Shown: one piece after another, positions 53,282 to 63,420 of the stretch
Layout of the letters: the number at the start of each line of letters is the position of its first letter
Position numbering within the stretch: the stretch's first letter is position 1
Position numbers and translations under genes: made by a program
Notes under the pieces: generated by a model
What the model saw: only the letters and a program-made list of their open reading frames with translations
Databases searched by the model: none
What the model was told of the DNA's origin: nothing
DNA from: Teratosphaeria epicoccoides
Lineage: Eukaryota; Ascomycota; Dothideomycetes; Mycosphaerellales; Teratosphaeriaceae
DNA length: 64,000 bases
Reading direction: 5' to 3'
NCBI GenBank assembly: GCA_021401465.1
Contig: JADDMT010000042.1
Span: 124,001-188,000 of the forward strand

Positions 53282-54583
53282 ATGGCGGCGGACAATCGAG
53301 TCAAGTACCGGACAGAGATCCAGCAGGTATGTCACTCTGGCGCATGCCTGTTATGTTCCTCTGATGAAATGCGTCTGGACGGGCTACGAATCTCCGATGC
53401 GTTCGCTGTCACCTCGCCGCAAAGCTGTAGCCGCCACATCGGCCGCAGGACACCAATCAAGCGACAGCATATACTGAAACCCTCATTCGTACCATGAAGG
53501 CATAGATCTGCGTATATGCTGGAATTGAGGCGTCGCCCTGGACTCTTTTGAACAATTTGCCTCAGTGCGCCCTGGTTGACATTCATTTACTGCAGATGAT
53601 GTTCGTCAGCGGTGAGACGGGAGATGTGTCTCCTGAAACTACAAGCATGATAGAAGGCATCGTACAGCAGCAGGTGATTGAGATGGTGAGCATGGATAAT
53701 GGACATTGCATGCTTCAAAGAACCTTCTGACATGCCGCAGCTCAAACGTGCAACAGAATTGGCCAACAGACGTGGCGTCCGCACGATCAGCACTGAGGAC
53801 CTAATATTCTTGATCCGCCACGATAAAGCCAAGGTATCTCGGTTGCGGACATTTCTGTCCTGGAAAGACGTTCGCAAATCGGCCAAAGACTCTGACGAAA
53901 AAGGAAGCGGCGGCGCCGATGCAGGTGGCGTAGATGAATTTGATCTTGCGGCCAATGACCCAACTCTTGGCACCGGCCCAAGCGTAGGTACGCGCAACAG
54001 CAAAAATAAGAAGGCAAAAGTCGGCTTGCCCTGGGACGTCTCGAGCTTCTACAGCGAGCAAGTCCCGGAGCGCGAGGACGAAGAAGATGAAGAGGAGGAG
54101 GAGATGAATGCAGCCACGCTCCAGCGTCTGAAGCAAGCAGACGAGCGCACCAAGGGTATGAATGCAGAAGAGTACCTCCATTTCTCCGAATGTCGGCAAG
54201 CCTCCTTCACTTTCCGCAAAGGCAAACGATTCCGCGAATGGGCTGGCTTTGGCGTCGTCACGGATTCGAAGCCGAACGATGATATTGTAGACATCCTGGG
54301 CTTTCTGACCTACGAGATTGTCACCCTGCTCACAGAAGAGGCTCTGAAGGTCAAAGCGGCGGAGGATGCATTGCTAAGGGAGAGCGGCGGAGATGAGGAG
54401 AAGAGAGGGAAGAAGCGTCGACGGGAGCCTGGACTGTTTGATCCACCAGAAGAGGCGCGCACGCCTGTTGGGTCCAAGCATATTCAGGAGGCGTACAGGC
54501 GGTTGCAGAAGCCTGATCTGAAGAGTCGCTACCTGAATCAGGTGCCCAAAGGCAACTGGCAGAGGCCGCTGAAGTTGATATGA
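53282..54583 (+). CDS. SPT3: SAGA complex subunit Spt3
   Basis: Three exons: 53282-53326 (MAADNRVKYRTEIQQ), 53596-53685 and 53741-54583, with introns of 269 and 55 nt, giving 325 residues. The splices join to the family's histone-fold sequence: EIQQMMFVSGETGDVSPETT, VIEMLKRATELANRRGVRTI, STEDLIFLIRHDKAKVSRL and RTFLSWKDVRKSAKD. The second histone-fold half is near FREWAGFGVVTDSKPNDDIVDILGFLTYEIV. Spt3 is a TBP-handling subunit of the SAGA coactivator in the nucleus. The acidic stretch EREDEEDEEEEE separates the two halves, as in other fungi. The tiny first exon behind a 269-nt intron would be easy to miss in automatic annotation. Confidence 0.95.
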
Positions 54584-55130
54584 GCATTTTCTGTCGCGAC
54601 GGTTTTGACGTAGTCTCTCACAAGTTCTGGCATTTAGCGAGGCGTCATGGTGTTTTGGATACGACGGAAGTTCAGACTTTCTCGCAACAGTGCATCGCCT
54701 GTGTGAGACCCTTGTCACCACTTCGTCTTGATCGATCCGTTGACACGTCCGTCTATTTGAGAGTGCCTAGCCGACATGTCTGGCGGTGGTGTCAGTACTG
54801 CACCTAGCACTCACGGAGTCGAAATTTAGTCGAAAATGGCTTGACTGAGGGTTGAGATGATTCAAAGACCTGCGCTCGTCCTGAATTGCTCTTCGATCAT
54901 AAGAGGTGCACGCGGCAGTATCAAATGAGTGTTATACTCCGTCTCTCAATCGAGCTTCTGCATGATGATGCAAGACCCAGAGCTATCGCGCCTGCCACCT
55001 GTGACCTTGGTTGTTGGTTTGTAGAGATCGCAGATCGCTTCCATACCGTGATACGTCGAGGACTTACGAACGATACTGAACCACGACAATCAGAGGAGGG
55101 ATAGGTACAGCAACATCGGTTGACAACCAC
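54584..55130. other. Intergenic region
   Basis: About 550 bp downstream of SPT3, with no supported gene. Confidence 0.45.
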
Positions 55131-55896
55131 CAATCATGCCGCCTATGGACGGGGCTATCACAGCGAAGCAGTCACGAAAGATGGTCATAAGATTCGAGAT
55201 CCGCGGTCGACGCCGCATAGGGAACAGTAATGCGCAGAGAAATGTGCGGCGTTTGCAAGGCCAGTCCCTCAGACCCAACAACTGGTGGACTTCCGCTGAT
55301 AAAGCTTAGGCATGACAAGGTACCCTGTCGTTCGCCTCTACCTCCAAGTTGTGATCGTACTGACCAGCCCAGATCGAACTCCTGCTGGCTTCGCCGCTGC
55401 GAAGAGCACTGCAGAGCTGTATCCTCACCTTTCAGCCCCGCATACAAAATCGCATGAAGTTCCTTGCTCTGCCCATTGCGGAGAAGCCTCTAATGCACCG
55501 TGCGATACTGGTAGCAATATCGAGACGCTGCGTGAGGAGTTCCCGGAGAACGTGGACTTCCAGTATCTCAAGTCCGGATGGTTCGTGCATGAAGGCGAAT
55601 ATACTACTGATCCAAAATCGCTCATCGCGCGAGCGGCGAAGTTGCGTCGTTTGACACGAAATCGACCGGAAGCTGAGGTTGTCTTGGTTACACACGGATA
55701 CTTTGCGCATTTCTTGCAAGAAGAAGTCGGCGAGGATGGCCAGCAGACGACGCCGTGGTGGGGCGAGACGGGGCTGAGAACATTTCGACTCGTCGATGAT
55801 GGTGAAAATGCGACGATAGAGGAATGGGAAGAGACCGCGGCAGGCAGACGGACCATGGATGATGGTGTCAAGATCAATGATCCAAAGCTGCGGTGA
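55131..55896 (+). pseudogene. Histidine-phosphatase (phosphoglycerate-mutase-like) relic
   Basis: The C-terminal part (ORF with an ATG at 55312, 194 residues) has NAPCDTGSNIETLREEFPENV, SLIARAAKLRRLTR and EVVLVTHGYFAHFL, typical of the fungal PGM-like family, including the second catalytic His in VTHG. In the same frame upstream, 55180-55230 reads DGHKIRDPRSTPHREQ, resembling the region after the family's N-terminal RHG motif, but it ends in TAA (55228), with TGA-TAA further on at 55297. The RHG box itself is not intact (NHAAYG near 55165), and the SPLRRT box reads SPDRTP. I conclude it is a degraded gene; a short truncated protein from 55312 remains possible but would lack the first catalytic His. 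Confidence 0.55.
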
Positions 55897-55960
55897 ATGG
55901 AGAGGCTTCTTCTATTGCTTGGTGATCCGGGCGAACCAGATCCAGGAAGTACGAATCGCC

Positions 55961-55997
55961 GAGTCCTGCCCCTTTCGGTGGGAGTCCTGCCCCTTTC
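55961..55997. repeat. Direct repeat of GAGTCCTGCCCCTTTC
   Basis: Two exact 16-base copies at 55961-55976 and 55982-55997, a 21-bp period. It lies between the phosphatase relic and GPN3. Confidence 0.95.
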
Positions 55998-56151
55998 AAC
56001 GGGTCATGTTGTGACGACGGGCGCAATTCGCTGAAGGTTGCCGCAGTGACAGTAATGTATGATGATCGCGCAGTCAACGCGCGGCGATCGGTGCGACAGG
56101 TATTGTTACTGATATCGCTTGACGAATCCGCAGATGATTGCATGCGTCTCC

Positions 56152-57042
56152 TCACCCGTCCTCCATGGTCAGATCATCATTCGGCTCCCTTGGCTCCTGC
56201 GCCTCATGAAACTGAATCGCATCATCGATATAGGTCAAAATGGCGCCCACACTGTCCTCATCCTGCGCATCCAGCTTCAAAAACGACACCAGACTGAAAT
56301 CATCGATCAGCTGCCCTACCGCCTTATTCAACTTTGCAAAAGCATCTCCACTCATCATACTTTTCTTATCCGCCACATTTTCTCCATTATCCACTCCATC
56401 CTTATACTCATACACCAGTCCACTCTCTGGCCCGTCCTGCAATAAACTAATATCCGGCTCAATGAACTTCTTTAACTCCCTCCTTGCAATCTGCCCTTTC
56501 ACCAGATCCATCTTACTCAAAATATTGACATGCGGAAGCTCAAGCATAAGCATGGAACTCATCGCACTCAGCGTCCCCGAGAAGAATTTCGGCCGATCCA
56601 CAATAAACGTGCTCTCCAGCAAATATGCCGCACACATACTGATATTCAAGCTCCCTCTCGTCAGGCTTTTGACCAGATTCGGCACAATCGGCACGTGCGT
56701 GTACAGCTCAATCTGTCCCGGCATGTCAATCACAATCAGGTACTCCTCCGTCACCTCCTCCAGCGGATCGGTAAGAAAATCCATGTTGTCCAGCAAGAAT
56801 TCGAAGCAGTAGATCAAGCCTCCATTGGGTCCCAAATGCAGCTCTTCCATGACGTCTTCGAGCGTAATGAGTTCGCGAATATCAATGTCAGGTTCGTAGA
56901 CGAATTCTTCGGCGGCCGGGTCGAGGTTTATGTAAAAGCAGGAGCGCTTCTGGGTGCGCAGGTGCTGGATCAGCGCTGAGCAGAAGGTTGTTTTGCCCGC
57001 GCCGGCGGGGCCCATGATGATGGTGCCGTAGCGGGAGCCCAT
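56152..57042 (-). CDS. GPN3: GPN-loop GTPase 3
   Basis: Intronless, 296 residues. GPN GTPases assemble and import RNA polymerase II and related complexes. Features: the P-loop GPAGAGKTTFC at residues 11-21, the family's signature LGPNGGLIYCFEF (GPN loop), the G3 segment VIDMPGQIELYTHV, and the guanine-specificity motif SKMDLV. Length, the CFYINLDPAAEEFVYEPDIDIRE block and the acidic C-terminus match Gpn3 rather than Gpn1/Gpn2. The start MGSRYGTIIMGPAGAG agrees with the family. Confidence 0.95.
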   Translation of the reverse strand: MGSRYGTIIMGPAGAGKTTFCSALIQHLRTQKRSCFYINLDPAAEEFVYEPDIDIRELITLEDVMEELHLGPNGGLIYCFEFLLDNMDFLTDPLEEVTEEYLIVIDMPGQIELYTHVPIVPNLVKSLTRGSLNISMCAAYLLESTFIVDRPKFFSGTLSAMSSMLMLELPHVNILSKMDLVKGQIARRELKKFIEPDISLLQDGPESGLVYEYKDGVDNGENVADKKSMMSGDAFAKLNKAVGQLIDDFSLVSFLKLDAQDEDSVGAILTYIDDAIQFHEAQEPREPNDDLTMEDG

Positions 57043-57267
57043 CCTTGCACATGAGTGAGGCGCGAAGCCTGGAAGAGGGTGATGGGAGAGATTAAATCAT
57101 GTTGGAAGTGTGTGATGATGCGCAACCAGAATTTCTGAGATTTGCAAGTGGCGGATCGTGCCGACGGCATGTGAAAGTGACTCTCTGGAAGCTGAATTTC
57201 CAGCAATTTTCGCGGAATGGAAGGCAAAATTGTACTTGTAGATCGGAAATGTGGTATGCCTCTTGAA

Positions 57268-57278
57268 CTATATATATT
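57268..57278 (-). promoter_or_regulatory. Possible TATA element of GPN3
   Basis: The sequence ATATATATAG on the minus strand lies about 230 bp upstream of the GPN3 ATG. It is called only from sequence and position; fungal promoters often lack a TATA box. Confidence 0.25.
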
Positions 57279-57462
57279 CACTGGTCGAGCATGAATAGTC
57301 TCGCGATCTGTACGATCCAATGACTTTGCCACAGTGTCTCGAGTGCCTTGCTTTTAATAATCATCGGGCAGCCGCCTTTGATGTACCCATAAGCCAGGAA
57401 GGCTCTCGCGAATATGTACAGAATCAGTCTGCCGCCCTCCCACCGAGCCAGTCCTCCTGGGG

Positions 57463-59820
57463 TTATTGCACGCCTGGGACCGCATCAATATTCCTCAAAG
57501 CTGGATCTGTATTGCCCCACAGGATCGTATTCAGCACAGAGTACGGCGAATGCTGGTCACCTTCATGATGATCGTCCGAGTTTGCAGGTGTCACTATCTG
57601 CGTATGATCAACTTTAACCAATGCGTCGTCCATCACCGCGGTGCCGTCTGCCAAAATGTTGGTCTCGTCGCCAAAGTTCGGTGGCCGCAATTCTTGGATC
57701 TTCAGCTTCCGCAAAGCGCCAATGCCACGGTGCACCGGCGCGCTGATCTCAGCGGGATCGATGGAATTCGTGATGTCAGCTAGAACGGCAATGAAGCGCC
57801 CGATTAGTCGCCGAGCTCGGTCGTTGCGGAGGTGTTCGCCCAGAATGCCAAGGAGTAACGCGGACCCGAGCGCCCGATGCATAGATGCCCACGACTGTCT
57901 GGCATACGATGTAATGTTGTTGAGACCAAGATATGATTCCACAGTGTTCGCCAGATTGTCAATACAGGACTGTCTGAAGCTGCTAAGCAGCTCGAAGCTC
58001 GACGTACCAGGACTGATGGCCGGACGATAGAGCTCAGAGAGCGTATATGAGGTGTGGAGGTACAGCGCCCAATGCTCGAGCGTTTCGCGGGTGTTAGTAC
58101 ATTTGCGTGAGTCTCGTAGATACTCTGCGCATTCTCGCATGATCTGCGATATCGCATCTCGCCGCTCGATAATTCTTGCATGGCGTTCTCGTGGGTTGAA
58201 GGTCGATGACCGATCGCGTACGATGTCGAGCATGCATTTGCATAGACGGTACATGGTCGCGTGGTAGGAACCGATAGCTGCATAATGCTGAGGCGGCGGC
58301 ATCGTAGCGGTTTCAAAGGATGCAGTCGTGCTTGCTCGATCGTATGTGATCGACAACAATGAGTCCTGCCAGAGGATAGCCCACCAAACCCTTGCTCGAG
58401 GTACCACATGTTCCTTCGGTATATGAGGCGGACAACTCCTGTGCAGTCCAAGTCCTTCAGCAAGCCTGATTGTAAGGCCAAGCAAGCACCAAGTACTTCC
58501 AGCATTCATGTTGTTCATCATGACGTTGCCCATTACGCAGAGAGCCTGGATGCTCTCAATCGTGGGCTGTGATAGAAAGTTAGTAAAGCGCAGGCACTCA
58601 AAGCTGCAGCAGACTACAAGGACTGTCAGCTCACACACTTATGCCGCGTTGACATGAATGCAACATACTATACACCTGCGAGGTCAACTCTCGCTCTTTA
58701 CGTGGCATCTGACTGCACTGCGCACCACTTGCCATGCACGCGAACAGGATGCCGAGCCATTGATACGACTTCCCGAAGATAGACTGCTCATTCAGTCCGT
58801 CCAAACTTCCTGCCGCGACCGCGCGATTGGCAACGAAGCTCGTGAGCTCTTGCTCGAAATGGTCAGGATCCGCTATGCCAGGGTATATCACCCAGCCCAT
58901 ATCCCGATAGCATTGCCACAGGTGCGTGAGCTGTGCGTCGCTTGGGAGAGCTTTCGCTATTTCTTGAGCACGTGTCAAAGATCCGTGTGGCAGTCCCCAG
59001 AGATCCACAAACGGGTAGGTTGCAGACTCGTTGTCCAATCCGAACAGTGGCAAAACGGACTTGCCTAGAAATTCTTGCAATTGCTGCTTCTCAGAATCGC
59101 TGTAGCCTTGACCCTGTCCCAAGCTGTAGAGCATGGCGGGAATTGACCCAGGACCAAAATGGACTATCTCACCGGTTTCGTTCCGCGTGTGTATGCCGTG
59201 CACATCGTAATGGCTTTGCTGCTGCGGCAAAGTATCAAGATAGTCCGGTCCAGGTTGTATAGGCGGCGCTATTGGGCCACGATAATGGTGAGCAGGCTCG
59301 ACTTCGTGACGATGCCCGTTCTGATGTTGACTGTGTGGGCTCTGGGCATAGGAGCTGCTTCTGCCTAATTCGCGCCTGAGCTCTGCAATGGAGTTTTCCA
59401 GCCCATTGAGCTTATTGCATAGCATTTCGAATTCCGCGCGGCCAAGAGTGATCATGCCAGACACAGCACTACCTTCCTCGACTTTCAAAATTGGATGCCC
59501 TTGGTCACCTTGTTGTCGCTTATTAGGTGGATGATATGAGCAGAGCTCTGGATGATCACGATCCCGGCATGTCTGACATGGTCGACTGAGATCACACCTG
59601 CAGCCCTTCAGCTCACACTTTCCAATCGCTACTCCACAACAGCGACGACTTACTTGACCTTACGCTGGCGACATGGATAGCAAGCTTTGTGTTCTCTTGC
59701 TTTTCGCTTTTTACGCAGGAACTCGTCCACGTCCGACTGTGGCGGCATCTGCGGTTCAACGTACATCGCTGGCGGACCAGGGACCACACCAGTTATTTGC
59801 GGATCCATGACAGGCTCCAT
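57463..59820 (-). CDS. Zn2Cys6 fungal transcription factor
   Basis: Exons 59820-59654, 59597-58669 and 58613-57463 (introns of 56 and 55 nt, donors GTAAGT and GTATGT) sum to 2247 bases, 748 residues. Splice 1 completes the binuclear cluster: Cys 47, 50, 57, 63, 66 and 75 (ACYPCRQRKVKCD to HPELCSYHP), preceded by KKRKARE. A coiled-coil dimer segment follows (FEMLCNKLNGLENSIAELRREL). The fungal-specific transcription-factor domain spans residues from about 230, with QPTIESIQALCVMGN, WCLLGLTIRLAEGLGLHR and ARVWWAILWQDSLLSITYDRAS. Splice 2 restores TSQVYICCSFECLRF. Such proteins bind DNA as dimers in the nucleus; the target is unknown. It is upstream of GPN3 on the same strand. Confidence 0.9.
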
Positions 59821-60417
59821 GAGACACAAATGGCGCGCAGAAAGAGCTTGTCCGTCAGTGCTGTGGAGTCGAGATTATTGTCGACAGCAAAGCGGAGTAT
59901 GGCAGACTGACGGTCGTTGTGCAGATCGCTCTTAGGAGTGAAGGCAGGCGGACGCCGTTAGACATGGGTCTCCCAGCAGAGGTGCTCCTCAGAATCCCAA
60001 TAATTGCCTCGTCGCTCGATCAACCTTACCCGGTTGCTTTTCTTCGCGGTGATGACGATTGCGCTCGACTTCTGCAATTGCGATGGTGACCAGGCCTTTG
60101 ACTGCCGAATTTTGAAGAAGGAACGTCAACGGCGGCTCTGCCCGAGTGAATGACGCTGGGGGTAGAGAACATGCCCTGGTGAACGGCTAAACTGCTACGC
60201 ACAACGCAAGTCATGCCTGAGAAGCGAAACGACCGTGAGCTCATAGGTCGAGCCACGGACTACAGATCTGGCTTCTCTATGCATCGATAGGACATGCAGC
60301 TACTAGACCACCGAAGGATTGGAGTGAGAGAGCAGTATACAGTTTTCGACACAAAATGGGGCCACTTCGCTCACAATCAACTACCTAGGTACATACGTAC
60401 AGATTGGCAGGCCGGTT
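59821..60417. other. Intergenic region
   Basis: About 600 bp between the transcription-factor ATG and the frq stop. A 42-codon plus ORF at 59964 starts MGLPAEVLLRIP, faintly like an F-box/2EXR start, but it is too short to support. Confidence 0.45.
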
Positions 60418-63400
60418 TCACGAACTCACCGACATTTTGTCATCGCCATCTTCGTCGCCATCGCTCTCGCTACCAGAATCTTCCAGCCCGTGAACCTGCA
60501 TGCTATCACTAGACCGAGCTCTCTTTAACCCAGCCGGCGTACACTTATTTGAGGATGACTTCGCAGCATCTGCTGCAGCAGCCCTAGCAGCCCTAACCTG
60601 CCTCTTTGCCTTCTGATACTCTGTCTGCGCCACACCAGATGCAGGGCTGGCGAATCCAGAGCCACCTCCTGCAGTAGCAGCGCTGCTACCTGCCGGAATT
60701 TCTTCGGCGAGTCGCTCAGCCGCAATAGCGTCGTACTCTCTCTCCCTGGCGCGTACGGCATCAGGATCAAGCTCGCGTGCTGCTGCAAGAAAGTCAACGG
60801 AGGATTCAGATATCCCATCATGATCCTCCTGGTCCTCCTCATACGTCTCGTCTCCATTCTCAGAGTCCAAGTATTGAAGGTTCATGGCTTGTGGAGCAGC
60901 AGACGGAGGCAGTGCTCCGGCTGATGGCGGCGCGATTGACATGTCATCCACTTCATCTTCGTCAGAGTCTTCATCCTCAAGGGACTCGTCAGTGAAGGGC
61001 ATGAAGCTGAGTGCTGGAGGGAGTTCAGACGGCGGCAAGTCCTTCCGCCTGGCAGACATAATGATCGACTTTTGGATGTCTGGCTGTGCTTTGTCGCCTT
61101 TGTGGCCTCGCAAGATGTGGGCGAGCTTCGGTGGAAGCGCTTTGGCTCCGCGTGACACCACGGGCTGTCTGCTTTGGTGCAGGCGGGCATATCTATTGTC
61201 TACAGTGATGGAGAAATTATCTGCGGGCCAGACACCGCCGATACCAGACGCATCCAAATGAACTGGGCTGTCACTGGAGTCTGACGGCGTCTTCAGTGGC
61301 GAGGCCTGTGGAAAGCTTAATTCCATAGACTCCGGGATAGGATTGTCACTGAGGTTCATGGCCTCAGGCAGGTCGCCAGTAAGTGGACCTCGCTTCTCAG
61401 AAGACTTGCCACTTTCGTCCTTTGGTACGCCAATCGGCCGCAGAGTGGATTTAGTATATGATGGAGCATTCAGACTGCTCAACGGCTTGCGCTCGCCGCT
61501 CAGATCTGTGCAGAAACGGGTGTTGTTATAGAAGATGATGGGGCCATCATCTTTGTGCTTCTTCGATTTCTTGAGACTTTGTGTTCGTACGCCGGAGCTT
61601 GTCATGCCTGAAGACTCGCCAGCGGCATTCAGTGGAAACGGCGAGGAGTTGTTGTCTTCCTCCTCAGACGAAGATTCGTCAGCGGTGTCTGTACTATCCT
61701 TGTGTGAGAACATCGGTGTATAGACGAGCCGCTGATTCTCAACGCGTTGACGTTGTGATGCAGCACTTGTCGCGGCGGCTAGGCCAACGACGGAGCCACC
61801 ACTGGCGCTGTGTGCAAGTTTTAGTCGCTTGCGCGGGCTTTGACCGTCCATGGTCCCATCGCTGCCATCACGATCACCGGTGTGGCCGCCACTACTGCTG
61901 TTTGTTTGTGCGGTGCGCCCTCTCCATCTTATTTTACGGCCGTCACTTGACAGTTCGAACTTGTCACTGTACTCTGACAATGCTTTGCGGACAAAGTCAG
62001 GAGTGACATTAATAGTATGCAACTGAGCCATGCCAACCAGCAGGTTGAGGTAGATCCAGCCGTGGCCATCTTCAGGTCTCTCTTCAGGATCAGGAGGCGA
62101 GAAACCGAGGTGCCGCATGTATCGGATGTTGTCAATCGGGACTGACTCTCGGTGCGGATCTAAGTCTAGTGGTCGAGTCGGACGCTGCTCGTTGCTGGGC
62201 TGATGATCTGATGACGCCGCAAAGTCGTGCGCGCCGACCTTCACAGGCAACTTGGAATCCGAGTTGGCCTCAGCCTCGGACCCTGACTCTTGCCTTGTGT
62301 CGTCCTGGCGCATGATCAGTGCTTCACGTGCACCCTCGAGACGCGCCTGTTGGCCTGATGCCTCCAATGCCGTTCGATCCGCACTCGCAGCCAGCTGCGA
62401 AATTTCTTGTTGTTGCACCGGCTGCTGATGGCCTCCAGCGGTGGCACCCTTTCCAGAGAAGATCTGCTCCAATCTCCTGGCTACGAGCTTTTTCTTTTGA
62501 CGCTCACTCATGTTGGCCGGACTCTGTTGCGGTAGCAGACCCTCGGGTATATGGTGGAGGTAAGAATGGATGTTCTGTCGCATGGACGCCTGAGTCGGAT
62601 TGAATGACCTCGATTTGTGGTCTCCTCCGGCTGCGCCAGATGAGCCTTGACCTGATGCCGACATAGACGCATAGGCAGAGTCGGTGGCCTGTGAGCCACC
62701 AGTCTGATGCTGCTTGAGCAATGGCATGAGACCCTCATATCCGTTTGCAGGAAACCCAGAACCATCTGGAGTACCCAAACTGGCCGCAAACTTGCGCAGC
62801 ATCTCCTCAAGCTCCCTCTTCTTGTCCGATGGAAGACCATGTACCCTCACTTCGAACAATTTCTCGTCCTTGAGATGCGAGTCATGTAACTTCTCATACT
62901 TCTTCAGTCGTCTCTTCAACTTCTTGTTGGCGATAGTCAGGTCGTCAATGACACCGCGGTAGTCGTCAGTGCTGCTACCGTCTGTACCCAAACGCAGCAT
63001 GCCGGCGCGCAGCGGTAGGGAGTTTGATCGATCATTGGCATTCAAATACTGCTTGAGCGCAGTCTGCTGTTCCGGTGGAGTCTCGGACGATGAGGAGTTG
63101 CGCATGAAGAATGGCGGCTCGTTGTCAGCGAATTGTGTGCTGTCGCGCACATCATTGTTGGACTTCTCAAACCAATCCTGGACATTGCTGCTCTCCCCGG
63201 AGCTGTCCCTTCCCAACGGCTGAAGGCTGGAAGGCGAGTCACTGTGACTGGCGGGTCGATCTCTTTCGCTATCACTGGATAATGAGCTCTCCGACTTGCG
63301 CTTGGGGGAATGCAGGAGGGACACTGAGCGATTTGCAGGCGGCCGCCGCGGATGGGCAGCTCTGGGTTGCGCCGGCGGCGTCATGGTGATAAGCGGTGGT

Positions 63401-63420
63401 TGCTGCATATTAGCGGCCAT
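60418..63420 (-). CDS. frq: Circadian clock protein FREQUENCY
   Basis: Intronless 1000-residue protein, near the 989 residues of Neurospora FRQ. FRQ forms the negative arm of the fungal clock with FRH and casein kinase 1, inhibiting the White Collar complex. Landmarks: SSGESSNVQDWFEKSNN; DNEPPFFMRNSSSSETPP; the coiled coil DDYRGVIDDLTIANKKLKRR (about residues 152-185) and KLFEVRVHGLPSDKKRELEEM; KKKLVARRLEQIFSGKG (about residues 306-322) and the INVTPDFVRKALSEYSDKF to GRKIRWRGR block (about 470-502), which correspond to the two casein-kinase-binding regions; PRKRLKLAH (a basic nuclear-type signal); FYNNTRFCTDLSGE; and several acidic/Ser PEST-like tracts. In-frame Met at residue 106 could serve a short form. 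All major blocks are intact. Confidence 0.97.
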   Translation of the reverse strand: MAANMQQPPLITMTPPAQPRAAHPRRPPANRSVSLLHSPKRKSESSLSSDSERDRPASHSDSPSSLQPLGRDSSGESSNVQDWFEKSNNDVRDSTQFADNEPPFFMRNSSSSETPPEQQTALKQYLNANDRSNSLPLRAGMLRLGTDGSSTDDYRGVIDDLTIANKKLKRRLKKYEKLHDSHLKDEKLFEVRVHGLPSDKKRELEEMLRKFAASLGTPDGSGFPANGYEGLMPLLKQHQTGGSQATDSAYASMSASGQGSSGAAGGDHKSRSFNPTQASMRQNIHSYLHHIPEGLLPQQSPANMSERQKKKLVARRLEQIFSGKGATAGGHQQPVQQQEISQLAASADRTALEASGQQARLEGAREALIMRQDDTRQESGSEAEANSDSKLPVKVGAHDFAASSDHQPSNEQRPTRPLDLDPHRESVPIDNIRYMRHLGFSPPDPEERPEDGHGWIYLNLLVGMAQLHTINVTPDFVRKALSEYSDKFELSSDGRKIRWRGRTAQTNSSSGGHTGDRDGSDGTMDGQSPRKRLKLAHSASGGSVVGLAAATSAASQRQRVENQRLVYTPMFSHKDSTDTADESSSEEEDNNSSPFPLNAAGESSGMTSSGVRTQSLKKSKKHKDDGPIIFYNNTRFCTDLSGERKPLSSLNAPSYTKSTLRPIGVPKDESGKSSEKRGPLTGDLPEAMNLSDNPIPESMELSFPQASPLKTPSDSSDSPVHLDASGIGGVWPADNFSITVDNRYARLHQSRQPVVSRGAKALPPKLAHILRGHKGDKAQPDIQKSIIMSARRKDLPPSELPPALSFMPFTDESLEDEDSDEDEVDDMSIAPPSAGALPPSAAPQAMNLQYLDSENGDETYEEDQEDHDGISESSVDFLAAARELDPDAVRAREREYDAIAAERLAEEIPAGSSAATAGGGSGFASPASGVAQTEYQKAKRQVRAARAAAADAAKSSSNKCTPAGLKRARSSDSMQVHGLEDSGSESDGDEDGDDKMSVSS

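Noticed and set aside
61343..63389. Several plus-strand ORFs antisense to frq
   Set aside because: They are shadows of a highly biased coding frame. An antisense transcript is known at Neurospora frq but is non-coding and cannot be read from sequence alone.
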